This document shows, piece after piece, positions 18,079 to 26,100 of a stretch of 64,000 bases of DNA (its first letter is position 1; the number at the start of each line of letters is the position of its first letter). This stretch comes from JADJXV01 sp046328995. GTDB lineage: Bacteria > Bacteroidota > Ignavibacteria > Kapaibacteriales > UBA961. The notes beneath the pieces were generated by a model. It had not been told where the DNA came from. It did no database searches and saw only the letters and a program-made list of their open reading frames with translations. A program made the position numbers and the translations under genes. Where the stretch lies: assembly GCA_046328995.1 (NCBI GenBank), contig JAXLVN010000001.1, forward strand, positions 806,001 through 870,000, given 5' to 3'.

Positions 18079-18822
18079 TTATTTCTTTCTGGCAAGAATG
18101 ATCAGGCGCGGTGATGAAGTGGGGTCATACTTCTCGGCGGTATAAGAACCAAAATACTCCTGAATCTCGAGTGACGAAGCAGCACAAAGTGCGGTAAAGT
18201 CATGCAAAGTATAGAGTTTGACCCGCTCCTCAAAGTGCTGTGTATTACCTTCATACTCGATGGTGATATTTTTTATCACATAGACACCTTCGATACGACG
18301 CTCCTCGGTAATGACCGCACCGTCTAACGATTTCACGCTTCGTGGTACTAGATGAGCCCGAACTTTGGCTTCATTGAGATAGTCGAGCAGCAGCCACCCG
18401 TCTGTTCGCAATGCGGCGTGTACCTGCTTAAGCACGAGCAGATTCTCAGCATCATCTTCGAAATACCCGAAACTTGTAAAGAAATTCACGACGGCATCAT
18501 ACGGAGGATGAGGATACGTATCCCGCATATCGCAATGGATAAATTCAAGGGTATCGAGGGTGTTTTCGCGCGTTGCCTTCGCGATAAAATACTGTGAATA
18601 ATCGATACCGGTCACCCGGTAACCACATTCAGCCAATGATCGGGCATGACGTCCGGTACCACAGCAGAGGTCAAGAACCCTACTCGAAGGAGGAAGCTGC
18701 GTTTTTGAACGAAAAAGCTCAATGGCTTTGGTAGCTTCTTCATCCGTACGATGACTATAAAGCTTGAGATACCAAGGGCTTTCGAACCAATCATCAAACC
18801 ATTCTTTTTTTGTCTGCGGCAT
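18079..18822 (-). CDS. Class I SAM-dependent methyltransferase
   Basis: A 247-residue cytosolic methyltransferase. Motif I VLDLCCGTGRHARSLA (about residues 49-64) binds SAM, VTGIDYS (about 70) supplies the acidic residue for the ribose, and FIHCDMRD (about 94) and PPYDAVVNFFTSFGYF (about 104) complete the Rossmann-fold set. It belongs to the broad small-molecule/unknown-substrate group; the substrate cannot be read. The gene starts four bases after the recR stop, so it is co-transcribed with recR. Confidence 0.87.
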   Translation of the reverse strand: MPQTKKEWFDDWFESPWYLKLYSHRTDEEATKAIELFRSKTQLPPSSRVLDLCCGTGRHARSLAECGYRVTGIDYSQYFIAKATRENTLDTLEFIHCDMRDTYPHPPYDAVVNFFTSFGYFEDDAENLLVLKQVHAALRTDGWLLLDYLNEAKVRAHLVPRSVKSLDGAVITEERRIEGVYVIKNITIEYEGNTQHFEERVKLYTLHDFTALCAASSLEIQEYFGSYTAEKYDPTSSPRLIILARKK

Positions 18823-18825
18823 AAT

Positions 18826-19422
18826 TTACAATTGAATTCTACCTTCCATTGCCCGAGAAAGCGTCGCTTCATCGGCAAACTCCAAATCACTTCCGATCGG
18901 TACACCGCGTGCAATACGACTTACTTTTACGCCAAGTGGCTTTAATAATTTCGACAAATACTGTGTCGTGACCTCTCCTTCGACATTTGGATCTAGCGCG
19001 AGAATCACTTCTTCGACCTCATCGGTAATTCGGGCGACGAGCTCCCGTATCTTGAGATCATTCGGACCAATTCCCTCGAGTGGGTTCATAGCGCCATGGA
19101 GCACATGATACATTCCGGTGAACTCGCTCGTCTTTTCGACGGCAAGCACATCGTTGGGCTCCTCGACGACACAGATGATTGTTCGGTTCCGCTTTGGCGA
19201 CGAGCATATCGGGCAGGGGTTCTTTTCGGTAAAATTAAAACACACCGAACAGAAACGAACGTTTTTTTTCATATGTACGAGAGAATTAGAAAACTTATCG
19301 ACAAATTCTCCCGGTTGTTTAAGCAGATGATACGTCAGACGTTGCGCTGTTTTCCGTCCGATTGAGGGCAAGGACGAAAACATTTCAACGACTGTTTCTA
19401 TAGACTCAGAAGTAAATTGCAT
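18826..19422 (-). CDS. recR: Recombination mediator protein RecR
   Basis: A 198-residue DNA-repair protein acting with RecF/RecO to load RecA at gaps. The helix-hairpin-helix LPSIGRKTAQRLTYHLL (about residues 18-34), a C4 zinc finger with CSVC and CPIC pairs (about 58-73), the Toprim domain starting ICVVEEPNDVLAVE and containing EGEVTTQYL, and the C-terminal RIARGVPIGSDLEFADE Walker-B-like stretch are all present. Length matches the family. dnaX, its usual upstream neighbour, is absent; the gene starts divergently from pspA. Confidence 0.96.
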   Translation of the reverse strand: MQFTSESIETVVEMFSSLPSIGRKTAQRLTYHLLKQPGEFVDKFSNSLVHMKKNVRFCSVCFNFTEKNPCPICSSPKRNRTIICVVEEPNDVLAVEKTSEFTGMYHVLHGAMNPLEGIGPNDLKIRELVARITDEVEEVILALDPNVEGEVTTQYLSKLLKPLGVKVSRIARGVPIGSDLEFADEATLSRAMEGRIQL

Positions 19423-19516
19423 GGTTCAATTGAGAGTAGAAATTCTAAATAATCGCAAAATTACTCATTGGAGAGGTAACAACAGGGGTTCAGAAAAAAA
19501 TTTATCGTATATATAT

Positions 19517-19546
19517 TTTGAGAAAACTCAGCGAAATGCTAAATTG
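19517..19546 (+). promoter_or_regulatory. Putative Bacteroidota-type promoter for pspA
   Basis: TTTG at 19517-19520, a 19-base spacer and TAAATTG at 19540-19546 approximate the -33 TTG / -7 TAnnTTTG pattern of this phylum (one base short). It lies 47 bases upstream of the preferred pspA start. Pattern match only. Confidence 0.4.
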
Positions 19547-19593
19547 CCGCGAATTTTGTGATTACTTGTACTATAATCAAGAAGAGGACTCCC

Positions 19594-20283
19594 ATGGGAA
19601 TTTTTGGTCGAATATCCGACATTTTTAAAGCAAATGTCAATGACACCCTAGACAAGGCTGAAGACCCTGAAAAAATGCTCAAGCAAATGGTGATTGAAAT
19701 GGAAGAATCCGTCAATAGAACCACGCTTGCCGTAGCGAGTGCAATTGCCAATGAAAAAACGCTTGAACGTAAGCTCACCAAGGCGAAAGCAGAGTCAGCA
19801 GATTGGCAGCAGAAAGCTATGCAGGCACTTAATGCGAATCGTGAAGACCTCGCGAAAGCAGCCCTGCAAAAGAAAGCAGTCGTCGAAAGAAATGTTCAGG
19901 ATTTAGAGCCCATTTATCAATCGGCAAAAGCTACTTCCGATAAAATGCGTTCTCAGCTCGATCAGTTGAAAAATAAATTGGAAGAAGCCCGCAGCCGGCA
20001 AAGCACCCTTATCGCCCGTTCGCAGGCAGCAAAAGCACAGAAGCAAATCGCCCAATCCTTCAGTGGTATTGGGTCGGATGCGTTTAGTAAGTTCGACAAA
20101 TTTGAAGGCAAGATAGAGAAATTAGAAGGTGAAGCAGAAGCATTTGAGCAGCTCGGCGGCGGAAATACGCGCCTTGAGGACGAATTCAAAATGCTTTCAA
20201 CGAGTGCCGGTGTCGATGATGAATTACTCAGACTCAAGGCAAGTATGGGTAAATTACCTCCTCCATCAGCAGACAACGAATAA
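19594..20283 (+). CDS. pspA: PspA/IM30 family envelope-stress protein
   Basis: From the ATG at 19594 the product is 229 residues and begins MGIFGRISDIFKANVNDTLD, the standard amphipathic N-terminal helix of PspA/Vipp1 proteins. A GTG at 19558 would add 12 non-family residues; AAGAGGA just before 19594 supports the later start. The rest is a long coiled coil (about residues 25-210) rich in Ala, Lys and Glu, with DPEKMLKQMVIEMEES typical of the family. These ESCRT-III-like proteins bind stressed inner membrane and preserve the proton motive force. No pspB/C or pspF is nearby, so regulation differs from the enterobacterial system. Followed 53 bp later by a YbjN-like gene. Confidence 0.93.
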   Translation: MGIFGRISDIFKANVNDTLDKAEDPEKMLKQMVIEMEESVNRTTLAVASAIANEKTLERKLTKAKAESADWQQKAMQALNANREDLAKAALQKKAVVERNVQDLEPIYQSAKATSDKMRSQLDQLKNKLEEARSRQSTLIARSQAAKAQKQIAQSFSGIGSDAFSKFDKFEGKIEKLEGEAEAFEQLGGGNTRLEDEFKMLSTSAGVDDELLRLKASMGKLPPPSADNE

Positions 20284-20336
20284 TTTTTAATCCACTATCT
20301 TGATTTATACTAAATACTTACTAAAGGATTACCATA

Positions 20337-20780
20337 ATGGAAACCCCTGTCAATCTGATTAATGATACGCTCGAAAAGGTGACTGTCATTCTTGACACAG
20401 CATTCCCTGATTATCTGACCTTCGAAAATTGTACGTTTACCATTGCCCGCGGCTCGACGCAGGTGATGATTATTATCCGCCCGTTCAATGAGACCGATAC
20501 CTGTATTGAGTGCATTTCCAATGTCGTCATCGGTGCAAAAATCACCAATGACCTGATGCGGTTCCTCCTGCGGAAAAATGCCGAGCTCCACTTCGGGGCA
20601 TTTGGATTGCTTTTTGACGATACGATTATATTCTCTCATTCGATTGCCGGTGCTAATGTCGATATGAATGAATTAGTTACGACGATTCATTCTGTTGCTA
20701 TCATCGCCGATTATTACGATGATGAAATCGTTCGTATGGCCGGCGGCAAGCGAGCTATTGATGTCGGAAACAGCGATTGA
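20337..20780 (+). CDS. YbjN / CesT-like chaperone-fold protein
   Basis: A 147-residue cytosolic protein whose layout (N-terminal helix, then antiparallel strands FTIARGSTQVMIIIRPF and CIECISNVVIGAK, a helix MRFLLRKNAELHFGAF, the strand LLFDDTIIFSHSI and a terminal helix) matches the YbjN and type III secretion chaperone-like fold. The NAELHFGAFGL..D..I.F.H pattern is common to these proteins. Their function in bacteria is poorly defined; some act as chaperones or stress factors. It follows pspA by 53 bp on the same strand, suggesting a shared envelope-stress role. Confidence 0.7.
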   Translation: METPVNLINDTLEKVTVILDTAFPDYLTFENCTFTIARGSTQVMIIIRPFNETDTCIECISNVVIGAKITNDLMRFLLRKNAELHFGAFGLLFDDTIIFSHSIAGANVDMNELVTTIHSVAIIADYYDDEIVRMAGGKRAIDVGNSD

Positions 20781-20816
20781 TCGCACTCGCTTTCCCGGAT
20801 GAAGAATCTCCGTTCA

Positions 20817-20846
20817 ACGGCTACTCTTCGGCTGATGGGTAGCCGT
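20817..20846 (+). terminator. Hairpin after the YbjN-like gene
   Basis: Arms ACGGCTAC (20817-20824) and GTAGCCGT (20839-20846) pair over a 14-base loop 36 bp after the stop codon. There is no strong T tract, so termination is uncertain. Confidence 0.35.
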
Positions 20847-20944
20847 CGTTGTATCGTCGTGGTACGCATGCAGATTCATCAACCCAAAAGCTATGATGTG
20901 ATACATACAGGATTGTACTTACTTTTATTCATAAAGGAATTTCT

Positions 20945-22369
20945 ATGAGAGCATCTTTATTGTGTGCCTTTTTTGTACTAGCTGCTCCCCTCTGTTTTGC
21001 TCAGTTTCCCGCGAAAGACCCGCTCCTTGTCGATACCAAAGCGCAGACGCTGGCTCCGTTAGTCAAAAAATATCAACCGGTTGTCGATAAATACAAGTCC
21101 ATTGCCGAGAGAATCATACAGGCCTCCAAAAATGACAGTACCTGTTACAATCGCCTCGCCGAAATGTGCGATACCTACGGGCATCGTCTCAGCGGTAGCG
21201 AAAGTCTGGAAAAAGCTCTTGACTGGCTCGTCGTGCAGCTGGAAAAAGACGGCTTTGATGTGAGTACCGAAAAAGTGATGGTGCCGCATTGGGTACGAGG
21301 AAAAGAATCGGCTACGCTCGTGAGTCCACGTTCTAAGAATCTGGCAATGCTCGGCTTAGGCGGAAGTATCGCTACTCCTCCCGAAGGTATTACCGCTGAA
21401 GTCCTCGTCGTACGCAGTTTTGATGACCTCAAAGCGCACGCGTCTCAGGCAAAAGGAAAGATTGTACTGTTTAATGTGCCATTTACGACCTACGGCGCCA
21501 CCGTCCAATACCGCGTCAACGGATGTAACGAGGCCTCGCGCTATGGAGCTGTTGCCTCGCTTGTACGTTCTGTCGGGCCGGTATCCCTCTACACTCCTCA
21601 CACCGGTATGCTGCATTACAACGACTCAATGAAGCGTATTCCTCATGCTGCTATTACGTTGGAAGATGCCGAGATGCTGCAGCGCATGCAGAATCGCGGT
21701 CAAAAAATTGTCGTGACCCTTACGATGGAAGCCAATACCTTACCCGATGCCCCCTCCCGGAATGTCATCGCTGAGATTAAAGGCAGTGAAAAGCCGGACG
21801 AAATAGTCGTCTTCGGCGGGCATATCGACTCCTGGGATGTAGGTCAGGGCGCCATGGATGATGGCGGCGGATGCTTTACCGGCTGGGAAGCTCTCCGCCT
21901 GATTAAAAAGCTCGGACTCAAGCCGAAGCGCACGATGCGCCTTGTCTTCTGGACAAATGAAGAAAATGGCGTGAAAGGCGGGGCACAGTATGCTCTCAAC
22001 CGCGCAGAAACGATGAATAATCATGTACTTGCTATCGAAAGCGATGCCGGAAATTTCAGACCCGAGGGTTTCGAAGTCAAGGGTAGCGACAGCACGAAAG
22101 CATTAGCGGTAGCAATTTCATCGTTGCTGACACCGCTCGGAGCGACCAAAATAGTCGATGGTGACGGTGGCGCCGATATTGGACCTATTTTGGAAAAAGG
22201 AGTCCCCGGAATGGAACTGATTGTCGATGCATCCAAGTACTTCTGGTATCATCATACCAATGCAGATACCATGGATAAGCTCTTACCCGAAGAATTAAGT
22301 GATTGCGCTGCAACGATGGCGATAATGACATTTATCGCAGCAGACTTACCGTTTAGATTTCCGAAGTAA
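20945..22369 (+). CDS. Exported M28-family metallopeptidase (carboxypeptidase Q-like)
   Basis: A 474-residue secreted zinc peptidase. The signal peptide is MRASLLCAFFVLAAPLCFA, cleaved before Gln20. A PA-like insert lies at about 130-240. The catalytic domain shows the co-catalytic zinc ligands of clan MH: His in FGGHIDSWDVGQGAMDDGGG (about 290, with the bridging Asp), Glu-Glu in WTNEENGVKGG (about 336), Asp in AIESDAGNF (about 366) and His in WYHHTNADTMD (about 435). Related enzymes are aminopeptidases or dipeptidases. No sorting domain is present, so it probably stays in the periplasm. It has its own 164-bp upstream region and is followed by rsmD after 26 bp. Confidence 0.92.
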   Translation: MRASLLCAFFVLAAPLCFAQFPAKDPLLVDTKAQTLAPLVKKYQPVVDKYKSIAERIIQASKNDSTCYNRLAEMCDTYGHRLSGSESLEKALDWLVVQLEKDGFDVSTEKVMVPHWVRGKESATLVSPRSKNLAMLGLGGSIATPPEGITAEVLVVRSFDDLKAHASQAKGKIVLFNVPFTTYGATVQYRVNGCNEASRYGAVASLVRSVGPVSLYTPHTGMLHYNDSMKRIPHAAITLEDAEMLQRMQNRGQKIVVTLTMEANTLPDAPSRNVIAEIKGSEKPDEIVVFGGHIDSWDVGQGAMDDGGGCFTGWEALRLIKKLGLKPKRTMRLVFWTNEENGVKGGAQYALNRAETMNNHVLAIESDAGNFRPEGFEVKGSDSTKALAVAISSLLTPLGATKIVDGDGGADIGPILEKGVPGMELIVDASKYFWYHHTNADTMDKLLPEELSDCAATMAIMTFIAADLPFRFPK

Positions 22370-22395
22370 TTGATTTTACAGGTAATTTCATATAC

Positions 22396-22956
22396 ATGCG
22401 TATTATTTCCGGAAAATTCAAACATCGAATAATCACGAAATCTGTGCCGGCCGGCGTGCGTCCGACGACCGATCAGGCACGAGAAACAATTTTTAATATC
22501 TTGGCGGGATCGATAGAATGGGACGGCGCACGGGTTCTTGACCTGTGCGCCGGTACCGGTGCACTCGGCTTCGAGGCCCTCAGTCGTGGTGCAGCCTTCT
22601 GTGACTTCGTCGAAATTAATCGCACAACTGCCGGACACATTGATACGACGGCAAAGTCATTGCACCTTACGGCTGACGACTATCGAGTGCATACCGTCGA
22701 TAGTGTTCTCTTTGTCCGTGAACTCGACGATACTCATCTCTATTCTGTGGTATTTACAGACCCGCCCTATCACAAAAAACTCCTTAATTCTCTTCTGCGT
22801 ATCCTCATTGAACGCAATGTGCTTCATGAGGATGGAATCGTAGTTGCCGAGCATGACATCTCGGAAGTCTTGATACTGCCGGAGAATGTATCAGTATTCT
22901 CTACACGTATATTTGGCACGACAGTGGTGGATTTTATGGAGATTGGTCGGATATAG
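22396..22956 (+). CDS. rsmD: 16S rRNA (guanine(966)-N2)-methyltransferase
   Basis: A 186-residue methyltransferase that modifies G966 of 16S rRNA in the assembled 30S subunit. The opening MRIISGKFKHR and GVRPTTDQARETIFNIL are diagnostic of RsmD. The SAM-binding VLDLCAGTGALGFEALSRGA (about residues 50-69) and the catalytic TDPPYHKK motif (about 120) are present. Length is typical. coaD often follows rsmD in other genomes; here a tail-fibre-like surface gene follows. Confidence 0.95.
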   Translation: MRIISGKFKHRIITKSVPAGVRPTTDQARETIFNILAGSIEWDGARVLDLCAGTGALGFEALSRGAAFCDFVEINRTTAGHIDTTAKSLHLTADDYRVHTVDSVLFVRELDDTHLYSVVFTDPPYHKKLLNSLLRILIERNVLHEDGIVVAEHDISEVLILPENVSVFSTRIFGTTVVDFMEIGRI

Positions 22957-23040
22957 GACAAGCACTGACAGGCAACCTCCTTTTTTTTCTAACTTTTTAT
23001 TTAACAATATCTTATTTTATCATTAATTGCAATAAAAGTG

Positions 23041-23048
23041 TATATTTG
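23041..23048 (+). promoter_or_regulatory. Putative -7 element (TATATTTG) upstream of the first tail-fibre-like gene
   Basis: TATATTTG fits the Bacteroidota -7 consensus TAnnTTTG. It lies about 135 bases before the preferred start. A TTG at 23027 is closer than the usual -33 spacing, so support is partial. The paralogue at 28252 has the same octamer in a similar position. Confidence 0.35.
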
Positions 23049-23182
23049 TGCTTACTATGAGGCAGCACATTCAAATTCATGCTGTGGGGCACTCATGTAA
23101 CTACTACTATCGCGTATTACTACACGCATTACTACTACTTTACTATATTCTATCCACTATTAATTTCATAAGGAACAATTAC

Positions 23183-26100
23183 ATGAAAAAACTCTTTCTA
23201 ACTTTGACGACGGCGATTGGTGTAGCGGCTTTTACCCCACCGCTCACTGCCCAGATACCGCGAACTCTGACGGTGCAGGGCGTTCTTTCCGATAGTCTCA
23301 GTCGACCGGTGATGGATGGTGTACATAGGATTAGTATTCGTATCTATGATAGGCAGACCGGCGGTAATTCTCTATATTTCGAAGAATTTACGACCCAGGT
23401 ATTTGAGGGATTGTTTAATCTCACCCTTGGAGCAATTAAACCATTGCCAAAATCTTTGGGATTCGACAAGCAATATTATCTTGGAATATCATACGACGGT
23501 AAACAGGAAATGCCCCGTATTCCGCTTTCTTCTGTGCCCTACGCGTTGATAGCCGAGACCGTAGCCGACGGCGCAATTACCGGATCGAAGATTGCCGACG
23601 GTACCATTACTTCCGATAAACTATCACCTGATCTTGCCCTGAGTCTCAAGCTTGGCGAGAAAACACTTGGCAATACTTTTACCCCACCTGCTTTTGTCGG
23701 TGGCGGTAATAATAATATTGCCTCAGGGAGTTATTCGACGATTGGTGCAGGTTTACAAAATACTGCATCCGGAGGGTATTCTGCTATTATGGGAGGGCAC
23801 ACCAATACAGCATCCGGGAATTACTCTGCCCTCGGCGGCGGACAATCGAATGCCGCACAAGGTGCTCATTCTGCTCTTGCCGGAGGCAGTAATAATTCAT
23901 CTGCTGCGCAATATAGCGCCATAGGGGGCGGATACAGTAATTCCATTAATTCAAATTCAACTGCCGGTCTCATAGCCGGCGGGTATGATAATACCATCGC
24001 GACAGGTTCTCAATATGCAAGCATCGGTGGCGGACTATTAAACACCGCATCGGCGCAGTATGCGCATGTCAGCGGTGGTCGTGTCAATACCGCATCCGGC
24101 AACTATTCTTCGGTCGTTGGCGGTTGGTCAAATTCAGTCAGCGGTCTCTATTCCTTCATCGGTGGTGGATACAATAATACTGTATCGGGAGAATTCTCAT
24201 CGATTCCGGGTGGAAAAAACAACACAATTTCTGGCGACAATGCCTTTATAAACGGTGGCGTGAGTAATTCTGTAAGCGGTGAGAATGCAGCAGTCTTAGG
24301 TGGTGCAAACAACAGTGTCGGTGCTTCCGGCGGAATTGTACTTGGTAATAATCTTGCTATCACCAACAGTGCAACCAATGCAATTGTCATTGGTAGCGGA
24401 CCATCTGCCGGATCAAAACTGACATCTGCTTCTCCGAATTCTTTAACCATAGCATTCAACTCCAATATCGCCACCGTGTTTGTCGATAAAGCCAATGGTT
24501 CGGGCGGTATTGGTAAAGTAGGATTCGGTAATTCCAACCCATTGACAATGATAGACATGACGGGTGTACTTACTATGAGAAGCATAGGTCAAAGTGAGCC
24601 TGCAGTATCTCCTCTTAATCAAGGTCGTATTTATTTTGATGAAGTGACCGGCAGATTTAGAGTTTCAGAAAATGGCGGACCATACCAGGATCTAATGGGC
24701 GAAGGCAGAGGCGGCGGCGGCGGCGGTTGGTTGCTAACAGGTAATGCCGGCATTATCGAAGGTACGAACTATCTTGGACCAAACAACGATGCTTATCTTG
24801 ATCTTCGTGCCGGTGATGGTGAGGGTGGTTCTATCACTCGTCTGTTGTTAAATACGAACGGTAGTATTCAACGTTCTATCGACGGAGACCCACGAGGCGA
24901 CGAAGCGATTGACCTGCAGACGTTCCGCTCGTCAAGCGATCAGGTAGCAAGCGGACTTTATTCCGTACTGACCGGTGGGCAACTCAATAGTGTCTCCGGT
25001 ATTGCTTCAGTCGTATCAGGTGGTCAGCAAAATAATGCAGAAGATATTTTAAATTTCATTGGAGGCGGTACGAATAATGATGTTCGGGGAGCTTTCAATT
25101 CTATTGTCGGCGGAGGTGGCAATAGTATCTCCTTTGACGCACAGATTTCGTCAATCCTCGGTGGTGGCGATAATGAAATTAATGGTCATGAAGGCGGTAT
25201 CATCGGTAGTGTAATCGGTGGCGGTGATTTTAACACCATAAATTCAGACTATGGTTTTATCGGTGGTGGTACCGAGCACATTGTAGATGGAACAGGTGCT
25301 GTCATTGCCGGTGGTGGTGCGATCGAAGATGATGGACAAGGTGGTTTTAATTATTTCGGTAATACTGCAAGTGGTAATTATTCCGGTATTCTTGGCGGCG
25401 CAGATAATACGACGAACAGCCAGTATGCCTCTATCGGAGGCGGTCGTGGCAATACTGCATCAGGTGATTATTCGGTTATAGGCGGTGGACTCACGAATAC
25501 AACCCTTGGACTTACATCTACGGTAAGCGGTGGTAGCGGTAACCGTGCGAACGGCGATAATTCAACGGTCAGTGGTGGCGAACAGAATTATGCGTTCGGT
25601 GAATTCTCAACAATCCCCGGCGGACGTATGATGACCCTGACCACCAATGCAGCACGTTCGTTCGGCTTCAACGGTAATTCATCCGGCGCAGTCCGCGATA
25701 TTACCATCGATGCCCCTAATACTGCCGTCTGGAATAATGTCGATTTCTGGCTCACGAATAATGACGGCGCGCCACGGACATTGCGATTCTACGGACTCTA
25801 TGATGCTATCGGTGCTTTCCCGAACGGAACACAATATGTAGGATTTAAAGCACCAAATACCATCGCAACCAGCGTGACGTGGACTCTCCCCGATGCTGAC
25901 GGCACAGATGGTCAATTCCTCAAAACAGACGGCAATGGTGCTTTAAGCTGGGCAACAGCCGGTGGATTGCAGCATTTCGTCGAATCTGAAAATACCACTC
26001 CTCCCAATAGCGAAGGCGTACCGGTCGTGCAGTTTTTGGCAAGCAGTGTATCTACTAACGTCGATGTCGCACTCACACCCAAAGGTACCGGCGCTCTTCT

